Assembly (NCBI GenBank): GCA_002413755.1
Contig: DHXQ01000039.1
Coordinates: forward strand, 16,849 to 34,875
Length of the DNA stretch: 18,027 nucleotides
From: Candidatus Saccharibacteria bacterium UBA5152
GTDB taxonomy: Bacteria; Patescibacteriota; Saccharimonadia; Saccharimonadales; UBA4665
Direction: 5' to 3'
The position numbers and the translations under genes were made by a program. Under the pieces are notes generated by a model. That model was not told the origin of the DNA. It made no database searches and saw nothing but the letters and a program-made list of their open reading frames with translations. This document shows positions 6,188-13,317 of the stretch, in pieces; the first letter of the stretch is position 1, and every line of letters starts with the position of its first letter.

Positions 6188-8659
6188 CTAGCTGACCACG
6201 AAGTTGACCAGTTTGCCCGGCACGTAAACGGTTTTGCGGATTTCTTTATCGGCTAAGTGCGGTGTGACTTTGCCGTCGGCCTGAGCTGCGGCTACCACGG
6301 CTGATTCATCTGCACCTGCCGGTAATTGCAGTTCCCCACGCAGTTTGCCGTTGATCTGGACAGCAATCGTCATAGTGTCGGATACCAGGTACTTTTCGTC
6401 GTACTTTGGCCACGTCGAAACATGGACTGAACCCTCCTGGCCCAGTTGTTGCCAGATTTCTTCGGCGATATGCGGTGCAAACGGTGCGATCAGCTGCGTT
6501 AATGCCGACAAGGCAGCCTTCCACTCAGCCGAAGCGTACATATCGGCAGCTTTGATACGGAACAGATCGTTAACCAGTTCCATCAGTGCTGCGATGGCTG
6601 TGTTGAAGTTCATACTTTCGACGTCTTCAGTCACCTTTTTGATCGCTTTGTGTGTCACTCGCAGCAATTCAGGGGATGAAGCACCCGTGTCCACATGCGA
6701 GGCCGCCTGATATTCCTGCGCCAGGGTCCAGACGCGGTTCAGGAAGCGGTGCGTGCCGGCGACGCCCTCGGGGCTCCACGGCGTCGTTTGGTCGTATGGC
6801 GCAATAAAGGTAATCGCTACGCGTAATGCATCAGCGCCGTAACCGCTATCAATCACCTCTGTGGGGTTAACGACGTTGCCCTTACTCTTACTCATCTTGG
6901 TGTTGTCAGCAGCCAGAATAATTCCCTGCCCGCGGCGAGCCGCATAAGGCTCTGGCGTTGGGACTAAGCCCTGGTCGTAGAAGAATTCATGCCAAAAGCG
7001 GCTGTACAGCAAGTGCAGCGTGGTGTGTTCCATCCCGCCCAGGTACATGTCGACATTCTGCCAGTAGTCCAGCTTGTCACGGGCGGCAAAGGCCGAGTCG
7101 TTGTGGGCATCGAAGTAGCGCAGATAATACCACGACGACCCGGCCCAGTTGGGCATAGTATCGGTCTCGCGCTTGGCGGGCTGACCACAGGTCGGACAGG
7201 TCGTGTTGACCCAGTCGGTGATTTCGCTCAGCGGGCTCTCGCCGTTGTCGGTCGGCTCGTAATGTTCGACGATCGGCAATGTCACTGGTAGCTGATCGTC
7301 AGGCACCGGCACCGCACCGTGCTCAGCACAGTGAATAATCGGGATAGGCTCGCCCCAGTAATGCTGGCGGCTGAAGATCCAATCGCGGAGTTTGTAATTG
7401 ATACGAGTTTCCGCCTTGCCTTCAGCCACAAGTTTGTCGAAGATTTTTTGTCCGGCTTGTTTGGAGCTCAGGCCGTCATAACCTTCGCCGGTATTAATCT
7501 GAATACCGTCTTTGGCGGTCCAAATCTTCATACTAGTCAGGTCCTCGTAGCCTTCTGGTACTTTGGTCGTCAGGATGTTGGGCAAGCCATGCTCCAATGC
7601 GAAGGCCCGGTCGCGTTCGTCGTGGCCACCCATACCCATCACCACGCCCGTACCGTACCCAGCTAAGACATAATCAGCCACGAAAATTGGCACGATTGCA
7701 CCATTGAACGGATTCTTGGCGTAGCGGCCGGTTGGCACACCTGATTTATCTTTATTCTCCTGGCGAGCGATGTCAGTTTTAGCTTCGGCTTGTTTGCGGT
7801 AGGTATGGACCGTAGCCTTGTGATCGTCAGCCGTTATACTGTCGAGCACCGTTGACTCAGGGGCAACCACGATAAAGGTCACGCCCGGAATCGTATCCTT
7901 ACGTGTCGTGAATGTCGTAATCTTCACACCAACAGCCGTGCCGTCAGCTTCGCACACTTCCCAGTTAATCTCAGCACCCTCAGAGCGGCCAATCCAATTG
8001 ATCTGCTGATCAGCGATCCGGCTGGGATAATCGACAGTTTTGAGACCATCAATCAACCGGTCAGCGTACTGTGTAATCCGCATCATCCACTGCTTCAGGA
8101 ACTTGCGCTCCACGGGGGTGTCGCAGCGCTCGTGGCGGCCATTGATAACTTCTTCGTTAGCCAGGCCAGTCTTGCAGAACGGGCACCAGTTGATGGCAAT
8201 TTCGTCCTGGTAAGCCAGGCCTTTGGAAAAAAATTGCAAAAACAGCCACTGCGTCCATTTGTAGTAATCAGGGTCGCTGGTGTTAAAGCTGCGCGACCAA
8301 TCGATACCCAAGCCTAAAGCTTCCAGCTGGGTCCGAAAAGTTGCGACGTTGTCGTCAGTTGCCTGTTGCGGCGAAATCTTATTCTTGATGGCATAGTTTT
8401 CGGTGGGCAAGCCGAAGGCGTCAAAGCCCATGGGATAGAGCACGTTCATACCCTGCATACGCTTGTGGCGGGCCATGACGTCACCCAGCGTGTACTCGCG
8501 GCTGTGCCCAATATGAATGCCCGTGCCCGATGGGTACGGGAATTCCGTGAGCATCACGAACTTCGGCCGTTCGTCAAAATCGACGGCTTCATAGATCTTG
8601 CTATCGGCCCAGGTCTGTTGCCACTTCGGCTCAATGTCTTTTGGATTGTAACGCTGCAT
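6188..8659 (-). CDS. leuS: Leucyl-tRNA synthetase
   Basis: This enzyme charges tRNA-Leu with leucine in the cytoplasm. The 823 residues show the class I signatures: HIGH at 49-52 (GIHIGHSREYT) and KMSKS at 588-592. The inserted CP1 editing domain is present, with the threonine-rich TTFTTRKDT and the editing-site motif HDERDRAFA, so hydrolysis of mischarged isoleucine or norvaline is expected to be intact. The second half includes WYYLRYFDAHND and MYLGGMEHTTLHLLYSRFWH, then the anticodon-binding helices and a C-terminal domain ending GKLVNFVVS. Length is normal for a bacterial LeuRS. AAGGAG, six bases before the ATG, fixes the start. It appears to be monocistronic, with a leader that may encode a small peptide. 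Confidence 0.98.
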   Translation of the reverse strand: MQRYNPKDIEPKWQQTWADSKIYEAVDFDERPKFVMLTEFPYPSGTGIHIGHSREYTLGDVMARHKRMQGMNVLYPMGFDAFGLPTENYAIKNKISPQQATDDNVATFRTQLEALGLGIDWSRSFNTSDPDYYKWTQWLFLQFFSKGLAYQDEIAINWCPFCKTGLANEEVINGRHERCDTPVERKFLKQWMMRITQYADRLIDGLKTVDYPSRIADQQINWIGRSEGAEINWEVCEADGTAVGVKITTFTTRKDTIPGVTFIVVAPESTVLDSITADDHKATVHTYRKQAEAKTDIARQENKDKSGVPTGRYAKNPFNGAIVPIFVADYVLAGYGTGVVMGMGGHDERDRAFALEHGLPNILTTKVPEGYEDLTSMKIWTAKDGIQINTGEGYDGLSSKQAGQKIFDKLVAEGKAETRINYKLRDWIFSRQHYWGEPIPIIHCAEHGAVPVPDDQLPVTLPIVEHYEPTDNGESPLSEITDWVNTTCPTCGQPAKRETDTMPNWAGSSWYYLRYFDAHNDSAFAARDKLDYWQNVDMYLGGMEHTTLHLLYSRFWHEFFYDQGLVPTPEPYAARRGQGIILAADNTKMSKSKGNVVNPTEVIDSGYGADALRVAITFIAPYDQTTPWSPEGVAGTHRFLNRVWTLAQEYQAASHVDTGASSPELLRVTHKAIKKVTEDVESMNFNTAIAALMELVNDLFRIKAADMYASAEWKAALSALTQLIAPFAPHIAEEIWQQLGQEGSVHVSTWPKYDEKYLVSDTMTIAVQINGKLRGELQLPAGADESAVVAAAQADGKVTPHLADKEIRKTVYVPGKLVNFVVS

Positions 8660-8749
8660 GTCTACTCCTTCGGTTGCTCACCATGCCTGGCAAGTGGTAA
8701 TGAGTGTCTTGTCTGAAATTATATCTGAAATCAAAGAGAAATACGTCCC

Positions 8750-8794
8750 CTAGGGGAGAAAACGAAGCTGAAGCGTTGAGTAATGCGTTGTCAT
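8750..8794 (-). CDS. Possible 14-residue leader peptide before leuS
   Basis: The minus strand reads ATG through TAG for MTTHYSTLQLRFLP, with three leucine codons (CTT, CTT, CTC) in the last seven residues. TGT-TATAAT at 8811-8803 ends eight bases before this ATG, the same layout as trmD, so a leaderless start is possible. The stop codon falls inside the palindrome TCCCCTAGGGGA (8746-8757), which is followed by the U-rich CGTATTTCTCTTTG. This could be a leucine-responsive attenuation leader, but the hairpin is weak and an ORF this short can arise by chance. Confidence 0.25.
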   Translation of the reverse strand: MTTHYSTLQLRFLP

Positions 8795-8802
8795 TTACCT
8801 AA

Positions 8803-8811
8803 ATTATAACA
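8803..8811 (-). promoter_or_regulatory. Extended -10 promoter of leuS
   Basis: TGT-TATAAT on the minus strand is a perfect -10 with the extended TGn element. It gives a leader of about 137 bases before leuS. A second TATAAT at 8723-8718 without a TGn or -35 could start a shorter mRNA. Confidence 0.5.
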
Positions 8812-8829
8812 TAAATATATAACATGGCG

Positions 8830-9126
8830 TCAGGCTACGGGCTGCTCAATCGCTACCAGGCGTTTTTCGTGGTTATCCAGGCGATCATTCTGAATCTCCA
8901 GAATATCTGCGATGCCAGCAAAGCCATCGTCCATCTTCTGCTCAAGTTTGTCGATACGCTCGGACAACCGTGACTCCAGAGAGTCAATACGCTTACTCAG
9001 CTTCGAATCCAGAGAATTTATCTGACCACCAAGCTTCACCTCTAAGCGCGCCTCCGACTGCGACAGGGCAGCAGCAAGGTACTGCTTCAGGTCGTCAAAA
9101 TAGTTATCGAGTTGCCCATCATTCAT
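8830..9126 (-). CDS. Small coiled-coil protein of unknown function
   Basis: The family is not recognised. The 98 residues are hydrophilic and helical, with heptad spacing of hydrophobic residues from about 28 to 90 (repeats SLDSKLSKRI, SLESRLSERI, KLEQKM, then ILEIQNDRLDNHEKRL), predicting a long coiled coil and oligomerisation. The repeated SLxSxLSxRID units look like internal duplication. There is no signal peptide or membrane segment, so it is probably cytoplasmic. A GAGGT lies almost against the ATG, too close for a normal ribosome site, while TGC-TACAAT ends six bases upstream, which predicts a leaderless mRNA. It is divergent from ddl. Confidence 0.75.
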   Translation of the reverse strand: MNDGQLDNYFDDLKQYLAAALSQSEARLEVKLGGQINSLDSKLSKRIDSLESRLSERIDKLEQKMDDGFAGIADILEIQNDRLDNHEKRLVAIEQPVA

Positions 9127-9132
9127 ACCTCT

Positions 9133-9141
9133 ATTGTAGCA
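9133..9141 (-). promoter_or_regulatory. Extended -10 element next to the coiled-coil gene start
   Basis: TGC-TACAAT on the minus strand ends six bases before the ATG. CTGTTA, 17 bases upstream, is a weak -35. The transcript would start at about the initiation codon. Confidence 0.45.
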
Positions 9142-9251
9142 AACTTCCGATAGAATAACAGAGGTAAATCCATTTTTCCGGTGTAGAAAAATCTACAAGC
9201 TTCAGCGTACCCTACCTCCATAAATTCCTGGCTCCACCAGACGGTGCGCAG

Positions 9252-9257
9252 TATACT
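9252..9257 (+). promoter_or_regulatory. -10 box immediately before ddl
   Basis: TATACT ends six bases before the ddl ATG, with no clear -35 and no Shine-Dalgarno sequence between, so ddl is predicted to be leaderless. A small hairpin, GTAGA-AAAA-TCTAC, lies upstream at 9182-9195. Confidence 0.4.
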
Positions 9258-9263
9258 GACAGC

Positions 9264-10187
9264 ATGACAAAAATAACAAAAGTCGCCGTCCTGGCTGGCG
9301 GCAGTTCAGACGAACGCGAAGTCAGCCTGCGTTCAGGTGCGGCTGTCGTGGCGGCTCTGATCGAGGGCGGCTACGAAGTATTGCAACTTGATCCGGCGCA
9401 CCGTACTCTGGATTACGAGCAGCAAATCGAAGGCTGCGACGTTGCCTTTCCGGCTATCCACGGCAAAGGCGGTGAGGATGGCAGTCTGCAGGCATGGCTC
9501 GAGGCCAAACAGATACCATATGTTGGTGCCGATAGTATTGTCTCAGCAATTTGTTTTGATAAATGGCACTACAAGCAAAAGCTTCAAGACGCCGGATTAC
9601 CAGTGCCTGTTGGCCATCTCGTCGACGAGGCCGAATTCTGGCAATCACCCATGATTCAAGCACCATTTGTGCTCAAACCATACGACGGTGGTTCCAGCGT
9701 CGATACCTTTATCATTCGTGACATTGCGGATATCGATCGCCAGGCGCTCTCTACCGCGTTTACCCGTCATCCTCAGATGCTTGTCGAAACGTTGGTTGAC
9801 GGCCAGGAAATTACTGTGGCGATCTTTGGTGATGTAGTACTACCAGTCATCGAAATTATCCCACCTGTCGACGGTGAATTTGACTACGAAAATAAATATA
9901 ATGGTAAGACCCGTGAGCTCTGTCCGCCGATTTCAATTAGCCGCGAAGTCCAAGAGGAAGCAAAAGAGTTAGTTTTAGAGATTCACAAGATGCTCGGGCT
10001 CCGCGATATGTCGCGTACTGACATAATGATCGATGAAACCGGCAAGCTCTTCGTGCTGGAAACGAACACCGTCCCTGGACTTACCGGACAAAGCCTTTTC
10101 CCGAAGGCCGCAGCAGCGGCTGGTTATGGCATGGTCGACCTAACGAGCATGCTTGTCGAAGCCGCCCTCGCGCGCTCTAAATCGTAA
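9264..10187 (+). CDS. ddl: D-alanine--D-alanine ligase
   Basis: This ATP-grasp enzyme joins two D-alanines to make the dipeptide that MurF adds to the cell wall precursor. The 307 residues include the N-terminal loop AGGSSDEREVSLRSG (11-25), the HGKGGEDGSLQAWLE motif (66-80), the ATP-grasp VLKPYDGGSSVDT near 137-149, and the metal-binding end RTDIMID...LETNTVPGLTGQSLFPKAAAAAG. YENKYNGKTREL contains the loop that closes over the active site. Length is normal. The start is chosen because MTKITKVAVLAGG aligns with family N-termini. It runs tail to tail into murF with only two bases between stop codons, so the 3' ends of the two mRNAs must overlap. Confidence 0.97.
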   Translation: MTKITKVAVLAGGSSDEREVSLRSGAAVVAALIEGGYEVLQLDPAHRTLDYEQQIEGCDVAFPAIHGKGGEDGSLQAWLEAKQIPYVGADSIVSAICFDKWHYKQKLQDAGLPVPVGHLVDEAEFWQSPMIQAPFVLKPYDGGSSVDTFIIRDIADIDRQALSTAFTRHPQMLVETLVDGQEITVAIFGDVVLPVIEIIPPVDGEFDYENKYNGKTRELCPPISISREVQEEAKELVLEIHKMLGLRDMSRTDIMIDETGKLFVLETNTVPGLTGQSLFPKAAAAAGYGMVDLTSMLVEAALARSKS

Positions 10188-10189
10188 AC

Positions 10190-11848
10190 TTAGCGCGGTA
10201 CGCCGAATTGCTTGCGTTTGATACGCATCCAATACGCCGACTGGCGGACTAGTTTATTGGCGTCAGCCGGACTTGCCAGCAATGTTTTGATCGATTCTTC
10301 GGCAAACACGCGGTTTTGCGAGCCTTCGACGAGTATCAGCGCGCCATCACTCATAAACTCACGCACTGCCACACCAGCGTCATATGGGTTGTCAAAGGAC
10401 ATCGTTTTGCAGCCCATGGCTTTGGCGGCGGCAGCTACATATTTCTCGGCATCCGCGCCAATAGTCACGACGAGGTCGAGCTTGTCGGGACGGCAGTATT
10501 TGCCGACTTCTTCATGGGCGTGTTGGCTGTACTCGCCGAGCTCGTTCATGTTGCCGAGTATAGCGATCCGTTGCGGAGCCTTGGTGCCGTACAGCACGTC
10601 AAGTGCGGCCTCGACCGGGGCGGGGCTGGCATTGTAGCTATCATCGATGATCGTGCTACCTTTGACGCCGTCGAGTGTCAGCATCCGGCCGGCGAATGGT
10701 TTGACTTCCTGTAGCCCCTTCTGGATTTCGGCCGCTGAGAGGCCAGCCAACTGGGCACTGGCGGCGGCGGCCAGAAGAATCTTGACGCCTTGATCGCCCA
10801 GGATGTGGGCATGGGCCGTGAAGTTGACCTTGTCCTGCAAATGCAGTGTAACGTCGCCGCCCGAGAGGTCGCGCGGCTTATAATCGCGCGCCGAAAAATC
10901 ATAACCCGTTGTGCCAATGCCGTAGCGCAGGACTTTGTGCTTCTTCAGATAAATAGCCGGCGTATCATCGGTATTGACCAACACCTGTTTAGAAAAATCA
11001 CAGACTTTCAGCTCCTCACAGGCCACGGCGTCGAGCGTGCCAAAATACTCCATGTGTTCCGGCGTAATCGCTGTCACGACGCTAATATCCGGCTTCAGGT
11101 AGGCAAACTGCTCAATATCGCCAGGATGATCAGTGCCGATTTCCAGCACCGCAATGTCATAGAAGAACTTGCGGCGGATCGCGAGTTCGTTGGCGATGAA
11201 TATTCTGACCCAGGCGACGACATTGAATAGATTCGGCAGGGTTTGGCCGAATAGCACCAACGGCACAGTCAGCCGATCGTTGAAATTACCAGATTGATAG
11301 ATCACCCGCCGGGTCGGCTCCAGGGTGTGGGCAATCGCCAGTTTGGTTGAGGTCTTACCGACACTGCCAGCGACGGCAATCACCGTAAACTGATGGGCTG
11401 CCCGCATCCGGACAACTTGCGACTCCAATATGCCGCAGACCCAGGCTTTGCCGGCAATCTTCGGATTCAGAATCGCCCACACCAGCTTATGAAAGACGTA
11501 GAGTAACGCTAGCATGTGTGCCCAGACAAACGGATACGAAATGATCAGTGCCACGCCAATCGGCATACTGCCGGCAACGCCATGCAGGCCGCCATATACT
11601 AGCACGACGAGTCCGAGCAACGCCTGAAATAGGGCGCCGACCATAACAAATAGTACCAGCGCCCGGTTACGAGTGTTTGGCGTCGGACGCTGGCCAGCGT
11701 ACTCTATAAAATCCTGGGTCTGCCAATACGTCTTGAGGAAGCGTTTGACGCTATAGCCACCCTTCTCCAATATATATACCAGGCTTGGTAAATAGTGGGG
11801 CTGGAAATAGCTAATGAGGGCCGTCGTGAGATGACTTACTGGGTTCAT
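10190..11848 (-). CDS. murF: UDP-MurNAc-tripeptide--D-Ala-D-Ala ligase MurF, membrane-anchored form
   Basis: MurF adds D-Ala-D-Ala to UDP-MurNAc-tripeptide using ATP, the last cytoplasmic step of the pentapeptide. The core carries the P-loop AGSVGKTSTK (160-169), a nucleotide and metal segment EIGTDHPGDIEQF, TAITPEHMEYFGT, the MurF-specific DDSYNASPAPVEAAL and GNMNELGEYSQHAHEEVG, and the C-terminal VEGSQNRVFAEESI. Typical MurF is about 450 residues; here about 150 residues are added in front, with hydrophobic segments at about 63-86 and 97-127, so the enzyme is probably tethered to the inner face of the membrane. It meets ddl tail to tail. Its promoter overlaps the end of the upstream gene and leaves a leader of only about six bases. 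Confidence 0.93.
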   Translation of the reverse strand: MNPVSHLTTALISYFQPHYLPSLVYILEKGGYSVKRFLKTYWQTQDFIEYAGQRPTPNTRNRALVLFVMVGALFQALLGLVVLVYGGLHGVAGSMPIGVALIISYPFVWAHMLALLYVFHKLVWAILNPKIAGKAWVCGILESQVVRMRAAHQFTVIAVAGSVGKTSTKLAIAHTLEPTRRVIYQSGNFNDRLTVPLVLFGQTLPNLFNVVAWVRIFIANELAIRRKFFYDIAVLEIGTDHPGDIEQFAYLKPDISVVTAITPEHMEYFGTLDAVACEELKVCDFSKQVLVNTDDTPAIYLKKHKVLRYGIGTTGYDFSARDYKPRDLSGGDVTLHLQDKVNFTAHAHILGDQGVKILLAAAASAQLAGLSAAEIQKGLQEVKPFAGRMLTLDGVKGSTIIDDSYNASPAPVEAALDVLYGTKAPQRIAILGNMNELGEYSQHAHEEVGKYCRPDKLDLVVTIGADAEKYVAAAAKAMGCKTMSFDNPYDAGVAVREFMSDGALILVEGSQNRVFAEESIKTLLASPADANKLVRQSAYWMRIKRKQFGVPR

Positions 11849-11860
11849 ATCTTATAATCC

Positions 11861-11889
11861 ATTATATACTGCTCGTGCTACTGAACCAA
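11861..11889 (-). promoter_or_regulatory. Promoter of murF
   Basis: TTGGTT (11889-11884), 17 bases, then a perfect TATAAT (11866-11861) on the minus strand. The -35 lies inside the last codons of the upstream gene. The predicted start is about six bases before the murF ATG, and no ribosome site is present. Confidence 0.65.
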
Positions 11890-12747
11890 TTTACTTGCCT
11901 GAGCGTTAGTAATCGACTTGGCAGGCGGCTTAAGATCAGGCACCTTACCGTAATCACTAAAGGTTACGACTCGTGACTCATCGGTGAATTGTATTTCGAC
12001 CAGCCGCCCGGTCTTGGTGTTGACATAGAAGACTGCCTTGCGCGGGGTTTTGGTGTTGTAGTCGCTGATATTGAGACTCTGCAGGTTCGTCAATCCGTAC
12101 AGTTTGCCGACGGCCTGCATATATGTGACGTACGGGCCCGGCTGAATCGCTACCTGGTACTGCCGCGTTGGCTGGCCACTGAGGTCAGCGACGACAGACT
12201 TGCTCGGGTCAGTTACAAAAACTTTACCGTTCTCTACCGCCGATACCAGCGTAGCTTTGTCGGTGGTGGAGACATTGGCCAGCGGCACCACGCAGCCGCC
12301 CAGAGCGGTCAGGCCAAACAGTTGCGGAGCCGTCTTGCCATCAGTTTTGATCCATTGGTTCAGGATCTTTGAAAAATCAGGCTGTTTACCATCGGCGTTT
12401 TTGACGGCGCTGGCTACTTTGGTATAGCGCAAATAATCGCCAGCCTTGACCACGATTTCTTCGGTCTGAACGGTACTACCATCAGTGGTGATGGTCATCA
12501 GCGAGTGAGCGTTGGTCTTGCCGGCCAGGTCAAGCTGCACTGCCAGGGTCTGCGCAGTACCAGATTTGGAGGTAGCCACGGTGCAAGTGACCGCTTTTCC
12601 AGATAAATTCTGGTTCAGGGCGTTATCAAATAGCTGCTTGGGGTCGGTGGTTATCGAACGGTGAACCAGCGCATTAACGCCAATCCCCGCTACCACTAGT
12701 ACGACAATGGCAAAGAATAAGATGAGCATTTTGCGGGTCGTAGACAT
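11878..12747 (-). CDS. Membrane-anchored extracytoplasmic protein of unknown function
   Basis: No family is recognised. The 289 residues begin with a short charged end and one hydrophobic segment at about 8-27 (MLILFFAIVVLVVAGIGVNAL), then a soluble part expected outside the membrane. There is no lipobox cysteine at the end of this segment, so it is an uncleaved anchor or an ordinary signal peptide rather than a lipoprotein. The body is rich in Thr, Ser, Val and Lys and looks beta-rich, with two cysteines (in VTCTVAT and GGCVVPL) that could form a disulphide. It ends 29 bases before murF, in the same direction. It lacks a ribosome site; TGT-TATAAT ends seven bases before the ATG. Confidence 0.78.
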   Translation of the reverse strand: MSTTRKMLILFFAIVVLVVAGIGVNALVHRSITTDPKQLFDNALNQNLSGKAVTCTVATSKSGTAQTLAVQLDLAGKTNAHSLMTITTDGSTVQTEEIVVKAGDYLRYTKVASAVKNADGKQPDFSKILNQWIKTDGKTAPQLFGLTALGGCVVPLANVSTTDKATLVSAVENGKVFVTDPSKSVVADLSGQPTRQYQVAIQPGPYVTYMQAVGKLYGLTNLQSLNISDYNTKTPRKAVFYVNTKTGRLVEIQFTDESRVVTFSDYGKVPDLKPPAKSITNAQASKLVQ

Positions 12748-12754
12748 ACCGCTG

Positions 12755-12763
12755 ATTATAACA
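12755..12763 (-). promoter_or_regulatory. Extended -10 element for the anchored protein gene
   Basis: TGT-TATAAT on the minus strand ends seven bases before the ATG at 12747. No good -35 is seen. The transcript is predicted to start at or near the ATG. The element is back to back with the tRNA-Ala promoters. Confidence 0.5.
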
Positions 12764-12779
12764 AAATACCTTCTCAGGC

Positions 12780-12798
12780 TGGTATATTATGGTATACT
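12780..12798 (+). promoter_or_regulatory. Two extended -10 elements before tRNA-Ala
   Basis: TGG-TATATT (12780-12788) and TGG-TATACT (12790-12798) lie ten bases apart. Either would start transcription 18-28 bases before the tRNA, leaving a short 5' leader for RNase P. Confidence 0.55.
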
Positions 12799-12822
12799 CA
12801 CTCTGTTGCTGACGCATCATTT

Positions 12823-12899
12823 GGGGATATAGCTCAGTTGATTAGAGCGCTGCCCTGGCAGGGCAGAGGTCCAGGGTTTGAGTCCCTGTATCTCCACCA
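12823..12899 (+). tRNA. tRNA-Ala (anticodon GGC)
   Basis: A full cloverleaf can be drawn. The acceptor stem is GGGGATA with TATCTCC, including the G3-U70 pair that identifies alanine tRNA. The D arm is GCTCAGTTGATTAGAGC. The anticodon stem CTGCC/GGCAG holds the loop CTGGCAG, giving anticodon GGC. The T arm is CAGGG-TTTGAGT-CCCTG. The discriminator is A, and CCA is encoded at 12897-12899. GGC reads GCC and GCU codons. It is transcribed alone on the plus strand and is followed by a T-rich stretch that may help termination. Confidence 0.97.
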
Positions 12900-12912
12900 A
12901 ATTTGATTTTAT

Positions 12913-13173
12913 TTATTGCTCTGTAGATTCAACCTGCTGGTCATCTAGCACGTTAAGGTTTCTAAACGCTGTCATTTTTCCAAATGTCGGCTGGGTCCCG
13001 CTCCATGGGGTGCCATCGTTCGCGGCAGCCCGCATGACTCCCTCACCCACCAGAGGTACACCTCTACCACGGGCCGAAGCGACAGTTTCGAAGAAGTATG
13101 CTTCTGAATCTGCGTCATCTCCACCAGCACCGGCTTCACCGCTAAAGCCCCTTTGTATTTCGGTCGTAGTCAT
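12913..13173 (-). CDS. Hypothetical 86-residue protein
   Basis: No family is recognised. The protein is acidic and Gly/Ala-rich in its first half (FSGEAGAGGDDADSEAYF), with a compact second half (TPWSGTQPTFGKMTAFRNLNVL) and an acidic, Gln-rich end. It has no signal peptide or membrane segment and no cysteine. The codon use is like that of neighbouring genes, which favours a real gene, but there is no ribosome site at the ATG; AAAGG lies about 20 bases upstream. It ends 13 bases from the end of the tRNA, convergent with it. A longer plus-strand frame over the same DNA begins inside the tRNA and is less likely. Confidence 0.5.
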   Translation of the reverse strand: MTTTEIQRGFSGEAGAGGDDADSEAYFFETVASARGRGVPLVGEGVMRAAANDGTPWSGTQPTFGKMTAFRNLNVLDDQQVESTEQ

Positions 13174-13280
13174 AGTGTTTACTATTTTTAGAACCTTTCT
13201 ATTGTCAGAATAGGACTTTATTTCAGCCCCGTCAATTCCGCTTATGTTAAATGTGATTCAGGAAACATATTGCCTGTATG

Positions 13281-13289
13281 TGCTAGAAT
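13281..13289 (+). promoter_or_regulatory. Extended -10 promoter of the first paralogue
   Basis: TGC-TAGAAT lies 28 bases before the ATG at 13318 and predicts a start near 13296. A GGAG ribosome site follows at 13305-13308. Confidence 0.5.
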
Positions 13290-13317
13290 AACACCTATAG
13301 GATTGGAGAATCATCAC

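Noticed and set aside
8660..8829. T-box riboswitch before leuS
   Set aside because: No conserved T-box sequence, specifier loop or strong terminator/antiterminator pair could be drawn.
12878..13213. 111-residue plus-strand frame beginning inside tRNA-Ala
   Set aside because: The start lies within the tRNA, there is no ribosome site, and the opposite frame at 12913-13173 has more natural codon use.
13270..13317. Longer N-terminus for paralogue A from the ATG at 13270
   Set aside because: This start overlaps the predicted -10 element; the ATG at 13318 has GGAG upstream and matches the start of paralogue B.
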